This document shows, piece by piece, positions 1 through 4,952 of a DNA stretch of 7,376 nucleotides. A program made the translations under genes and the position numbers. Each line of letters begins with the position of its first letter. Position 1 is the first letter of the stretch. The stretch is from the NCBI GenBank assembly GCA_965653335.1, contig CBFGZU010000084.1, forward strand, positions 1 through 7,376, given 5' to 3'. The DNA is from Pseudolysinimonas_A sp965653335 (GTDB lineage Bacteria > Actinomycetota > Actinomycetes > Actinomycetales > Microbacteriaceae). Under the pieces are notes generated by a model. That model saw only the letters and a list, made by a program, of their open reading frames with translations. It made no database searches and was not told where the DNA came from.

Positions 1-51
1 GACTGTAAATCAGACACGTAAGTTTCGGGGGTTCGAATCCCTCACTCGCCA
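1..51 (+). tRNA. tRNA-Tyr (GTA), 3' part only
   Basis: The window opens inside the anticodon stem. The loop CTGTAAA (3-9) carries anticodon GTA, followed by the 3' stem strand TCAGA (10-14), a 12-nt variable region (15-26) of the size expected for a class II bacterial tRNA-Tyr, a T-arm GGGGG/CCCTC around loop TTCGAAT (27-43), the 3' acceptor strand ACTCGCC (44-50) and discriminator A51. No CCA is encoded (CAG follows), as is usual in actinobacteria. The 5' half lies before the window, so the acceptor, D-arm and 5' anticodon pairing cannot be checked. The last three bases of the gene belong to the 47-bp direct repeat. Confidence 0.88.
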
Positions 52-95
52 CAGATCGAAGCCCCGCCTCGCGCGGGGCTTCTCGCATCGCGCCG
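49..95 (+). repeat. 47-bp direct repeat, copy 1 (tRNA-Tyr end plus terminator)
   Basis: The sequence from the last three bases of tRNA-Tyr through its terminator hairpin and a short tail (49-95) is repeated without a mismatch at 1171-1217, offset 1,122 bp. The flanking bases differ at once on both sides (G48 against C1170, A96 against G1218). The two copies enclose the DUF3800 gene. An exact repeat this long is far above chance and is consistent with duplication during insertion or recombination of a small cassette. Confidence 0.9.
58..82 (+). terminator. Terminator hairpin of tRNA-Tyr
   Basis: A perfect 10-bp inverted repeat, GAAGCCCCGC (58-67) and GCGGGGCTTC (73-82), closes a 5-nt loop. 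It starts seven bases after the tRNA end. The tail (TCTCGC) is not a run of T, which is common in high-GC actinobacteria. The position directly after a tRNA makes a transcription-terminating role very likely. Confidence 0.8.
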
Positions 96-167
96 AGTGC
101 TCAAAGGCGACGGGAAGAGCTGACTCTCCCGGTGCTGTATGCGACAGCACGCGCACATCCAGGCACG

Positions 168-878
168 ATGGTCATCGTGCTCTACGCGTTCATCGACGAG
201 TCCTACACCCGGGACCGCTACTACGTGAGCGCGTTCGTCGTTCCAGAGTCGGAGATCGCCGCGATCAAGGCAGCACTGGTTGCGGCGAGAGATTATGCCG
301 AGGGCTTCGGCGTCAGCTCATCCGCAGAGTTTCACGGATACGAGATCATGTCGGGGCGCGGCCAGTGGGCACCGATCCGAGGGAAGCATCGCGCCGCCGC
401 CGCGATCTACGACCGGGGGCTCGTCGAGTTCGCGAAGGTTCCCGGTGCCCGGCTGTTTATCGAGGGCGTCGACATCGTGCGTCTCAATGCCCGATATCGG
501 TACCCCGAACCACCCCACCTCATCGCGCTCCGGCACTTGCTAGAGGTCCTCGATCGCCACGCGGCGAGGCTCAAGGAACAAGTCCTGGTGATCGAAGACG
601 AGCTCCCCGATCAAGCCGACCACGCACGCAAGGTCGCAGAGTACAAGCGCCTCGACACGGGCGGATACAAGCCGAGCCAGCTGACGACGATCGAGATGCC
701 CATCCGCTTCGGATCGTCCGCGAAGTCGCCAGGCCTCCAGGCATCAGACCTAAGCGTCTATCTCTATCGTCGACTCGATGCGCATGTCGAACTTGATAGT
801 CGGGCGCGGGACCTTTCAGAGCGGCTCTGGGCGAGACTCCGCCCGCTTCGCCCTGCCGTGCGTCGCTGGGACCCTTAA
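168..878 (+). CDS. DUF3800-family protein (putative RNase H-like nuclease)
   Basis: The product is 236 residues from the ATG at 168. I chose this start because AGG (161-163) lies five bases upstream and family members begin close to the YAFIDES motif. A GTG at 132 in the same frame would add 12 unconvincing residues. DUF3800 hallmarks are visible: YAFIDES with D10-E11-S12, an acidic/His patch AEFHG (E54, H56), the strand VLVIEDE (E143-D144-E145), and QASDLSVY (Q191, D194) near the C-terminus. The spaced acidic residues resemble an RNase H-like metal site, and such a nuclease role is proposed for the family rather than proven here. There is no signal peptide or membrane segment, so the protein is cytoplasmic. 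Rare codons for this genome (TTG-CTA, CTT, AGT, TCA, CGA) are frequent, especially at 538-545 and 748-820, unlike the neighbouring genes. It stands alone between direct repeats, which suggests acquisition. Family assignment is fairly sure; function is not. Confidence 0.75.
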   Translation: MVIVLYAFIDESYTRDRYYVSAFVVPESEIAAIKAALVAARDYAEGFGVSSSAEFHGYEIMSGRGQWAPIRGKHRAAAAIYDRGLVEFAKVPGARLFIEGVDIVRLNARYRYPEPPHLIALRHLLEVLDRHAARLKEQVLVIEDELPDQADHARKVAEYKRLDTGGYKPSQLTTIEMPIRFGSSAKSPGLQASDLSVYLYRRLDAHVELDSRARDLSERLWARLRPLRPAVRRWDP

Positions 879-881
879 GCA

Positions 882-910
882 CTAAGACCCCACACGAGGC
901 GGGGTCCTAG
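882..910 (-). terminator. Hairpin after the DUF3800 gene, better formed on the - strand
   Basis: Four bases after the DUF3800 stop codon is a 12-nt arm, 5-nt loop, 12-nt arm structure (882-893, 894-898, 899-910). Read as - strand RNA, all 12 pairs form, two of them G-U. Read as + strand RNA, the same two positions are A-C mismatches, leaving a 6-bp GACCCC/GGGGTC core. On the - strand the core matches the tRNA-Tyr terminator core at 15 of 17 positions, so it looks like an inverted relative of that element. It may end DUF3800 transcription weakly and opposing transcription better. Confidence 0.55.
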
Positions 911-1170
911 GCGTGCAACGCTCCGGTATCCGGCTCGTCGCACTTCCATAGTACGGCGCCGGGGTTGCCGAAGCCAGGATTTTCGCACCGCTGCCTTCTG
1001 CGCGCCGCAAGCGCTAACGTGCGCTCATGAGTCAGCCCGACCAACCGACGTGGATATCCATCGGATCTCGGCTGCCGCGCTCACCCGAGGTGCCCCGACG
1101 AGGAAGGTCGGGACCTCCCACGGTGTCGTTCGCTAGTCCCCTGCTCGCACGAGTCGATCCAGGGGCAAGC
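911..1170. other. Gene-poor stretch inside the repeat-bounded segment
   Basis: About 260 bp between the DUF3800 hairpin and the second direct repeat hold no gene that I can support. A 64-codon open frame from the ATG at 1027 runs through the second terminator hairpin to 1221, has no recognisable domain and an R/P-rich composition typical of chance frames in GC-rich DNA. A 6-bp inverted repeat, CCCCTG (1138-1143) and CAGGGG (1160-1165), encloses a nested CTCG/CGAG pair just before the repeat. No tRNA, integrase fragment or transposase fragment was seen. It may be decayed cargo. Confidence 0.5.
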
Positions 1171-1217
1171 CCACAGATCGAAGCCCCGCCTCGCGCGGGG
1201 CTTCTCGCATCGCGCCG
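1171..1217 (+). repeat. 47-bp direct repeat, copy 2
   Basis: This is an exact copy of 49-95. Here it is preceded by sequence that does not look like a tRNA 3' end (no T-arm in 1120-1170), so only the terminator part is duplicated and not a functional tRNA. It lies 13 bp before the suhB start codon. In the simplest ancestral arrangement a single copy would have stood between tRNA-Tyr and suhB. Confidence 0.88.
1180..1204 (+). terminator. Duplicated terminator hairpin upstream of suhB
   Basis: The same perfect 10-bp stem and 5-nt loop as after tRNA-Tyr, now at 1180-1189 and 1195-1204. It would stop transcription coming from the DUF3800 segment, so suhB must depend on a promoter downstream of, or overlapping, the hairpin. 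Confidence 0.7.
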
Positions 1218-1218
1218 G

Positions 1219-1231
1219 TAGCGTGGATTCG
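1219..1231 (+). promoter_or_regulatory. Putative -10 box for a leaderless suhB transcript
   Basis: TAGCGT (1219-1224) fits the actinobacterial -10 pattern TANNNT and lies exactly six bases before the GTG start at 1231, the spacing expected if transcription begins at the start codon. No Shine-Dalgarno sequence precedes the GTG. No good -35 is visible, since the region where it should lie is the 3' arm of the terminator hairpin. The same box and spacing occur before the glycosidase gene at 4952. Confidence 0.55.
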
Positions 1232-2037
1232 TGCCCGAACTCCTCGACGTCGCCCGCAGCATCGCTCTCGAAGCGGGCGAGCTCGCCGCTCGCCGCCGCC
1301 GTGAGGGTGTCGAGGTCGCTGCGACGAAGTCGACGATCGTGGATGTCGTCACCGAAGCCGATCGCGAAGTGGAGCGCCTCATCCTGGGTCGCATCCAGGA
1401 GGCCCGGCCCGACGACGGTGTGCTGGGAGAAGAAGGGGCGTCGATCGCCGGGAGCAGCGGGCTGACCTGGGTCGTCGACCCGATCGACGGCACCGTCAAC
1501 TACCTCTACGGCATCCCGCACTACGCCGTGAGCATCGGCCTCGTGGAGGGGGACCCCGATCCCCTCACCTGGGCGGCGAAGGTCGGTGTCGTGCTCAACC
1601 CGGCGACGGGTGAGATCTTCACCGCCGAAGCGGGCGGCGGTGCGTTCTGCGGCGACCGGCGCATCCGCGTCGCCGAACCCGTGGAACTGGATGTCGCCCT
1701 CATCGCGACGGGGTTCGCCTACGCCGCGAGCACGCGGGCATTCCAAGGGGATGTCGTGGCTCGGCTGCTGCCGCACGTGCGCGACATCCGGCGGCAGGGA
1801 ACGGCCTCTCTCGATCTGTGTTACGTCGCCGACGGCCGCTACGACGCCTACTTCGAACGCACGCTCAGCCCGTGGGATCACGCGGCGGGCGCGCTCATCG
1901 CACGGGAAGCCGGCGCGCGCGTCACCGGGATGCGCGGAGCGGCGCCGAGCCGCGACCTCATCCTCGCGGCGGAACCGGTCGTCGCGGCCCGGCTCGACGA
2001 GCTGCTCGAGCGCTCGGGGGCCTTCGAGGAGTTCTGA
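1231..2037 (+). CDS. suhB: Inositol-1-monophosphatase family protein, SuhB type
   Basis: This is a 268-residue member of the Mg-dependent, Li-sensitive phosphatase superfamily, expected to hydrolyse myo-inositol 1-phosphate or a related sugar or polyol phosphate in the cytoplasm. In actinobacteria this supplies inositol for phosphatidylinositol-derived lipids and mycothiol. Visible motifs are VTEAD (40-44), the metal-ligand GEEG (E67/E68), the signature DPIDGTVNY with D83, D86, G87 and T88, and the C-terminal motif WDHAAGALIAREAG with metal ligand D216. The VNY signature and the VRDIRRQGTASLDLC segment (183-197) resemble actinobacterial SuhB more than HisN-type histidinol-phosphate phosphatases, though the substrate cannot be settled by reading. 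Length is normal for the family. The GTG start is preferred because the protein aligns from its first helix and a leaderless-type -10 box sits six bases upstream. The next gene begins 156 bp downstream with its own promoter region, so suhB is probably monocistronic. Confidence 0.85.
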   Translation: MPELLDVARSIALEAGELAARRRREGVEVAATKSTIVDVVTEADREVERLILGRIQEARPDDGVLGEEGASIAGSSGLTWVVDPIDGTVNYLYGIPHYAVSIGLVEGDPDPLTWAAKVGVVLNPATGEIFTAEAGGGAFCGDRRIRVAEPVELDVALIATGFAYAASTRAFQGDVVARLLPHVRDIRRQGTASLDLCYVADGRYDAYFERTLSPWDHAAGALIAREAGARVTGMRGAAPSRDLILAAEPVVAARLDELLERSGAFEEF

Positions 2038-2088
2038 CCCCAGACGGGAGCCGGGTTCCTGAGAATTCGCCGCGCGGGTGGCCAGACC

Positions 2089-2107
2089 GTTGCCGATTCG
2101 TTACCCT
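2089..2107 (+). promoter_or_regulatory. Direct-repeat regulatory site and putative -10 box for the M23 peptidase gene
   Basis: GTTGCC (2089-2094) and GTTACC (2100-2105) form a direct repeat with an 11-bp period, so both half-sites face the same side of the helix. The second half overlaps TACCCT (2102-2107), a TANNNT -10 candidate that would give a leader of about 80 nt before the gene at 2194. Direct repeats of GTTAC-like half-sites in front of cell-wall hydrolase genes recall sites of the OmpR-type response regulator MtrA, which controls such genes in other actinobacteria. The assignment to MtrA is inference. Confidence 0.4.
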
Positions 2108-2193
2108 GGGGGAGTTCATCGGCGTCCCCCGCGCCGCCATCCCGAAAGTCTCGGTCGCATCCGCAGTCGACCGCACTCCAGGAGTCCTACCGA

Positions 2194-3192
2194 ATGACCG
2201 TGCCCGAGGAACGCGAGAGCGACCAACTGGTTCTCGAAGCCCTCGGTTTCGGCACCCCTGCGGGCTTCGATGTCGTCACCGCGCGGGCAGGCCAAGTTCT
2301 GCCCGACTCGTCGTCGCACGAGCTGATGCCGGCCCCGCTGACGCGGCGCGAACTGCGGCAACGCGAGCGCGCCGGCGAGATCGCCGCACCCACAGCGCGC
2401 CCCGCCGCGACCTCATCGTCGAAGACTCCTCGCCAGAAGGTCGGTCGAGTCTCGAAGAACACCGCCCGACGGGATGCCGTACGTTTCGCGGGCGTCAAGA
2501 AGTCGATCGGAAAGCGCCTGTTCTCGTTCGGCGCGATGCTCTTCGCCGGGACGCTTGCCTTCGGCCTGACGGTTCCCGCCAACGCGTTCGACGCGGGATC
2601 CGGCGACGCAGAGCTCGCCGACGCCCTCGCGATGAAGGCGCAGACCGTGGAGGTCGACGGCTCCGTTGTGTCGGCCACAGAACGCGACGCCTGGAGCGTC
2701 ACGTCGTGGGCCGAGATGCTGAAGCTGCGGTACGGGAACCGCAGCTTCGACTACACCGTCGGCACCGGCTCGATTCGCTGGCCCTTCCCCTACGCGGTGT
2801 CGATCTCGAGCGGATTCGGCGACCGTGCCGCACCGTGCCGCGGCTGCTCGACGACTCACTCCGGCATCGACTTCAACCCCGGCTACGGTGCCGCGATCTT
2901 CGCGATCGCCGACGGCGTCGTCTACGAGCACGGTGAAGGCGGCTCGAGCTGGGGCAACTACGTCATCATCCAGCACAACATCGACGGCCAGACCGTCTAC
3001 AGCGGATACGCCCACATGCAGAGCGGCTCGTCTCCCCTCGTCGTCGGCCAAGAGATCAAGGTCGGTGACTTCGTCGGGCTCGTCGGGGCGACCGGTCAGG
3101 CGACGGGTGCCCACTTGCACTTTACGATCTCGATCGGGGAGCCGACGCACTTCGTCGACCCGTACACCTACCTCAAGACCTACGCGAGCTAG
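2194..3192 (+). CDS. M23 family (LytM-type) peptidoglycan metallopeptidase
   Basis: The product is 332 residues. The start is well supported by AGGAG (2180-2184), nine bases before the ATG. Residues 1-106 are hydrophilic and rich in R, K, A and E. A hydrophobic segment follows at about 109-127 after KKSIGKR, then PANA (128-131), a possible signal-peptidase site after A131. The protein is thus either a type II membrane protein or secreted with an unusually long cytoplasmic leader. The M23 domain (about 205-320) has the Zn ligands H222 and D226 in HSGID and H309 in HLH (307-309), plus the catalytic H274 in YAHM, so it should be active. It would cut peptide cross-links in the cell wall during growth or division. 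A CxxC pair (C215, C218) sits directly before the HxxxD motif and could form a disulfide outside the membrane. It is transcribed from its own promoter region and converges on the alpha-glucosidase gene. Confidence 0.9.
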   Translation: MTVPEERESDQLVLEALGFGTPAGFDVVTARAGQVLPDSSSHELMPAPLTRRELRQRERAGEIAAPTARPAATSSSKTPRQKVGRVSKNTARRDAVRFAGVKKSIGKRLFSFGAMLFAGTLAFGLTVPANAFDAGSGDAELADALAMKAQTVEVDGSVVSATERDAWSVTSWAEMLKLRYGNRSFDYTVGTGSIRWPFPYAVSISSGFGDRAAPCRGCSTTHSGIDFNPGYGAAIFAIADGVVYEHGEGGSSWGNYVIIQHNIDGQTVYSGYAHMQSGSSPLVVGQEIKVGDFVGLVGATGQATGAHLHFTISIGEPTHFVDPYTYLKTYAS

Positions 3193-3196
3193 CGGG

Positions 3197-3237
3197 GGGT
3201 CTCGACACGCCGCCTTCGGCGGCTACTCGACCAGCGG
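3197..3237. repeat. Intergenic hairpin repeat of Microbacteriaceae type
   Basis: The stem GCCGCC (3209-3214) / GGCGGC (3218-3223) with loop TTC is flanked by TCGA on both sides (3202-3205 and 3227-3230) and ends in CGACCAGCGG. I recognise elements of this form (CTCGACACG, a variable GC hairpin, CTACTCGACCAGCGG) as dispersed intergenic sequences in Microbacteriaceae genomes. That recognition is from memory and only one full copy is in this window. It begins five bases after the peptidase stop codon and can serve as its terminator. Confidence 0.6.
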
Positions 3238-3243
3238 GGGTGG

Positions 3244-3262
3244 CCCTCCGACCAGCGGAGGG
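3244..3262. terminator. Bidirectional terminator-like hairpin between convergent genes
   Basis: CCCTCCG (3244-3250) and CGGAGGG (3256-3262) form a perfect 7-bp stem with loop ACCAG. It lies eight bases past the stop codon of the - strand alpha-glucosidase gene, where a terminator is expected, and can form in transcripts from either side. The hairpin contains a second copy of the 10-mer CGACCAGCGG (3249-3258), also found at 3228-3237. Confidence 0.6.
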
Positions 3263-3270
3263 AACGCGGG

Positions 3271-4893
3271 TCAGCGCAGCCAGACGGTCGTGTCACCGGG
3301 CAGGATGCCGTCACCGACCGGGCCGCTCGCGACGACGATCTCGCCGAGGGGGAGAGGAACGGGCGCGCTGCCGGTGTTGGCGATGATCGTGAGGGAGCCG
3401 TTGCGGAACGCGATCACGCCCGGGCCGACATCCAGCCACTCGATGTCGCCCGTGCCGAGCGAGTGGGCGCGGCGAGCTGAGAGCGAGGCGCGGTAGAACT
3501 CGAGCGTCGAGCCCGGGACGCCCCGCTGCGTGTCGCGGGCGTAGCCGCCCCAGCCGACGGGTTGCGGCAACCACGAGGCACCGGTCGGGCTGAATCCGGC
3601 GGCGGGAGCATCCGCTTCCCACGGGATCGGCACCCGACTGCCGTCGCGGCCATAGGAGCGGCCCTCGGTGCGGGCGAACGTCGGATCCTGTCGTGCGGCA
3701 TCGGGCAGGTCGACGACCTCCGGAAGCCCGAGCTCCTCGCCTTGGTAGATGTACGCCGACCCGGGGAGGGCGAGCATGAACGCCGTCGCCGCGCGACCGC
3801 GTCGCAGGCCGACCGCCTCGTCGGCGCGCGGGGAGCGCGGCCCGATCCCGACGCCTTGCGGCGGCGGGGACTCGAGCGCGAATCGCGTCGTGTGGCGGAT
3901 GACGTCGTGGTTGGAGAGCACCCACGTGCTCGGCGCCCCGACCTCGCCGAAGGCACTCCGCGACTCGTCGACGACGGCGCGCAGTGCGTCGGCATCCCAG
4001 GGGGTCTCGAGATAGCCGAAGTTGAACGTCTGGTGCATCTCGTCGGCGCGCACCCACTGCGCCATGCGTCGCAGCGGCAAGATCCAGGCCTCACCGATGA
4101 GCACCCGATCGCTCTCATACTCGTCGAGCAGGCGGCGCCATTCGCGGTAGATCTCGTGGACGCCGTCCTGACCCCAGTACGGCGCGAGCGCTTCGTCGCC
4201 GCCCATGCTTCCGCCTTCGGGCTCGGGCGCGTAGTCGGGGAGCCCGTCCGCTTTGACGAGTCCGTGAGCGACATCCACGCGAAAGCCGTCGGTGCCCCGG
4301 TCGAGCCAGAATCGCAGCACCTCGTGGAACCGCTCGCGCACCCACGGGTTCGACCAGTCGAAGTCGGGCTGCGAGGAGTCGAACAGGTGCAGGTACCACG
4401 GGCCGGGGGTTCCGTCGGCTTCGGTGATGCGCGTCCACGCGGGGCCGCCGAACACCGACTGCCAGTTGTTGGGAGGCAGTTCGCCGTCGGATCCTCGGCC
4501 GTCGCGGAACACGTAGCGTTCGCGCTCGACCGATCCCGCGCCGGCGGCGAGCGCCTCCTGAAACCAGGGGTGGTCGCTCGAGGAATGGTTGGGCACGAGG
4601 TCGATGACGACACGGATGCCGTGTTCGTGGGCAGCGGCGACGAGTGCGTCGAAGTCGGCGAGGCTGCCGAAGAGCGGGTCGACGTTGCAGTAGTCGGCGA
4701 CGTCGTAGCCGGCGTCGCGCTGCGGGGAGGTCATGAACGGCGAGAGCCAGATCGCGTCGACGCCGAGCTCGGCGACCGCGTCGAGGCGGGACGTGATGCC
4801 CGGCAGATCGCCCACCCCGTCGCCGTCGGAGTCGGCGAACGAGCGCGGATAAACCTGGTAGATGACGGCGGAACGCCACCAGTCGTCGGTCAT
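3271..4893 (-). CDS. GH13 alpha-glucosidase (oligo-glucosidase type)
   Basis: This is a 540-residue glycoside hydrolase family 13 enzyme, a normal length for alpha-glucosidases, with no signal peptide and so cytoplasmic. It should release glucose from the non-reducing end of short maltodextrins, isomalto-oligosaccharides or similar sugars. The N-terminal WWRSAVIYQVYPRSF and DSDGDGVGDLPGI (21-33) are typical of the oligo-1,6-glucosidase/alpha-glucosidase group. The conserved regions are DLVPNH (98-103), GFRVDVAH with nucleophile D207, GEAW with acid/base E268, and SNHD with transition-state stabiliser D330. QGEE is at 384-387. Val208 after the nucleophile is the residue linked to alpha-1,6 activity in oligo-1,6-glucosidases (Thr in alpha-1,4 maltases), so activity on 1,6 linkages is possible. 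The ATG at 4893 has GAGGA touching it, too close to work as a ribosome site, and is better explained as a leaderless start. It is divergent from a second GH13 gene. Confidence 0.92.
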   Translation of the reverse strand: MTDDWWRSAVIYQVYPRSFADSDGDGVGDLPGITSRLDAVAELGVDAIWLSPFMTSPQRDAGYDVADYCNVDPLFGSLADFDALVAAAHEHGIRVVIDLVPNHSSSDHPWFQEALAAGAGSVERERYVFRDGRGSDGELPPNNWQSVFGGPAWTRITEADGTPGPWYLHLFDSSQPDFDWSNPWVRERFHEVLRFWLDRGTDGFRVDVAHGLVKADGLPDYAPEPEGGSMGGDEALAPYWGQDGVHEIYREWRRLLDEYESDRVLIGEAWILPLRRMAQWVRADEMHQTFNFGYLETPWDADALRAVVDESRSAFGEVGAPSTWVLSNHDVIRHTTRFALESPPPQGVGIGPRSPRADEAVGLRRGRAATAFMLALPGSAYIYQGEELGLPEVVDLPDAARQDPTFARTEGRSYGRDGSRVPIPWEADAPAAGFSPTGASWLPQPVGWGGYARDTQRGVPGSTLEFYRASLSARRAHSLGTGDIEWLDVGPGVIAFRNGSLTIIANTGSAPVPLPLGEIVVASGPVGDGILPGDTTVWLR

Positions 4894-4905
4894 TCCTCGA
4901 CCCTA
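4893..4905 (-). promoter_or_regulatory. Putative leaderless promoter of the alpha-glucosidase gene
   Basis: On the - strand TAGGGT (4905 down to 4900) matches TANNNT and ends six bases before the ATG at 4893. TTTCGG (4928 down to 4923) is a weak -35 candidate with a 17-base spacer. The 58-bp intergenic region also has to hold the divergent promoter at 4940, so the two promoters overlap back to back and may be regulated together. No clear LacI-type operator was found; CTCG-N12-CGAG (4919-4938) is the only inverted repeat of note and is weak. Confidence 0.5.
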
Positions 4906-4939
4906 ACGGGCCGGTCATCTCGCCGAAACATCGCCGAGG

Positions 4940-4952
4940 TAGCGTGCTCGCG
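4940..4952 (+). promoter_or_regulatory. Putative leaderless promoter of the second GH13 gene
   Basis: TAGCGT (4940-4945), six bases before the GTG at 4952, is identical in sequence and spacing to the box before suhB. Both are preceded by GG. No Shine-Dalgarno sequence is seen before the GTG. This supports the choice of GTG 4952 as start and leaderless translation. Confidence 0.5.

Noticed and set aside
1120..1170. A second tRNA 3' end before repeat copy 2, as in classic integrase att sites
   Set aside because: No T-arm or acceptor strand can be drawn, and the duplicated core contains only three tRNA bases, so a standard tRNA-targeted integrase island is not shown.
1027..1221. A 64-codon + strand frame (starting MSQPDQPTW) in the repeat-bounded segment
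   Set aside because: There is no clear ribosome binding site or known domain, and the frame passes through the duplicated terminator hairpin. The first residues look slightly protein-like, so a decayed gene start is possible but unsupported.
1081..1881. A 266-codon - strand frame across suhB and the upstream spacer
   Set aside because: It overlaps an intact inositol monophosphatase with all metal-binding motifs and crosses the terminator hairpin. It has no recognisable domain.
2108..2193. A c-di-AMP (ydaO-type) riboswitch in the M23 peptidase leader
   Set aside because: Such riboswitches occur before actinobacterial cell-wall hydrolases, but the leader from the predicted start is only about 80 nt, too short, and I saw none of the conserved core.
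1818..2936. A 372-codon + strand frame overlapping the end of suhB and most of the M23 gene
   Set aside because: It is almost entirely arginine-rich out-of-frame translation and conflicts with two well-supported genes.
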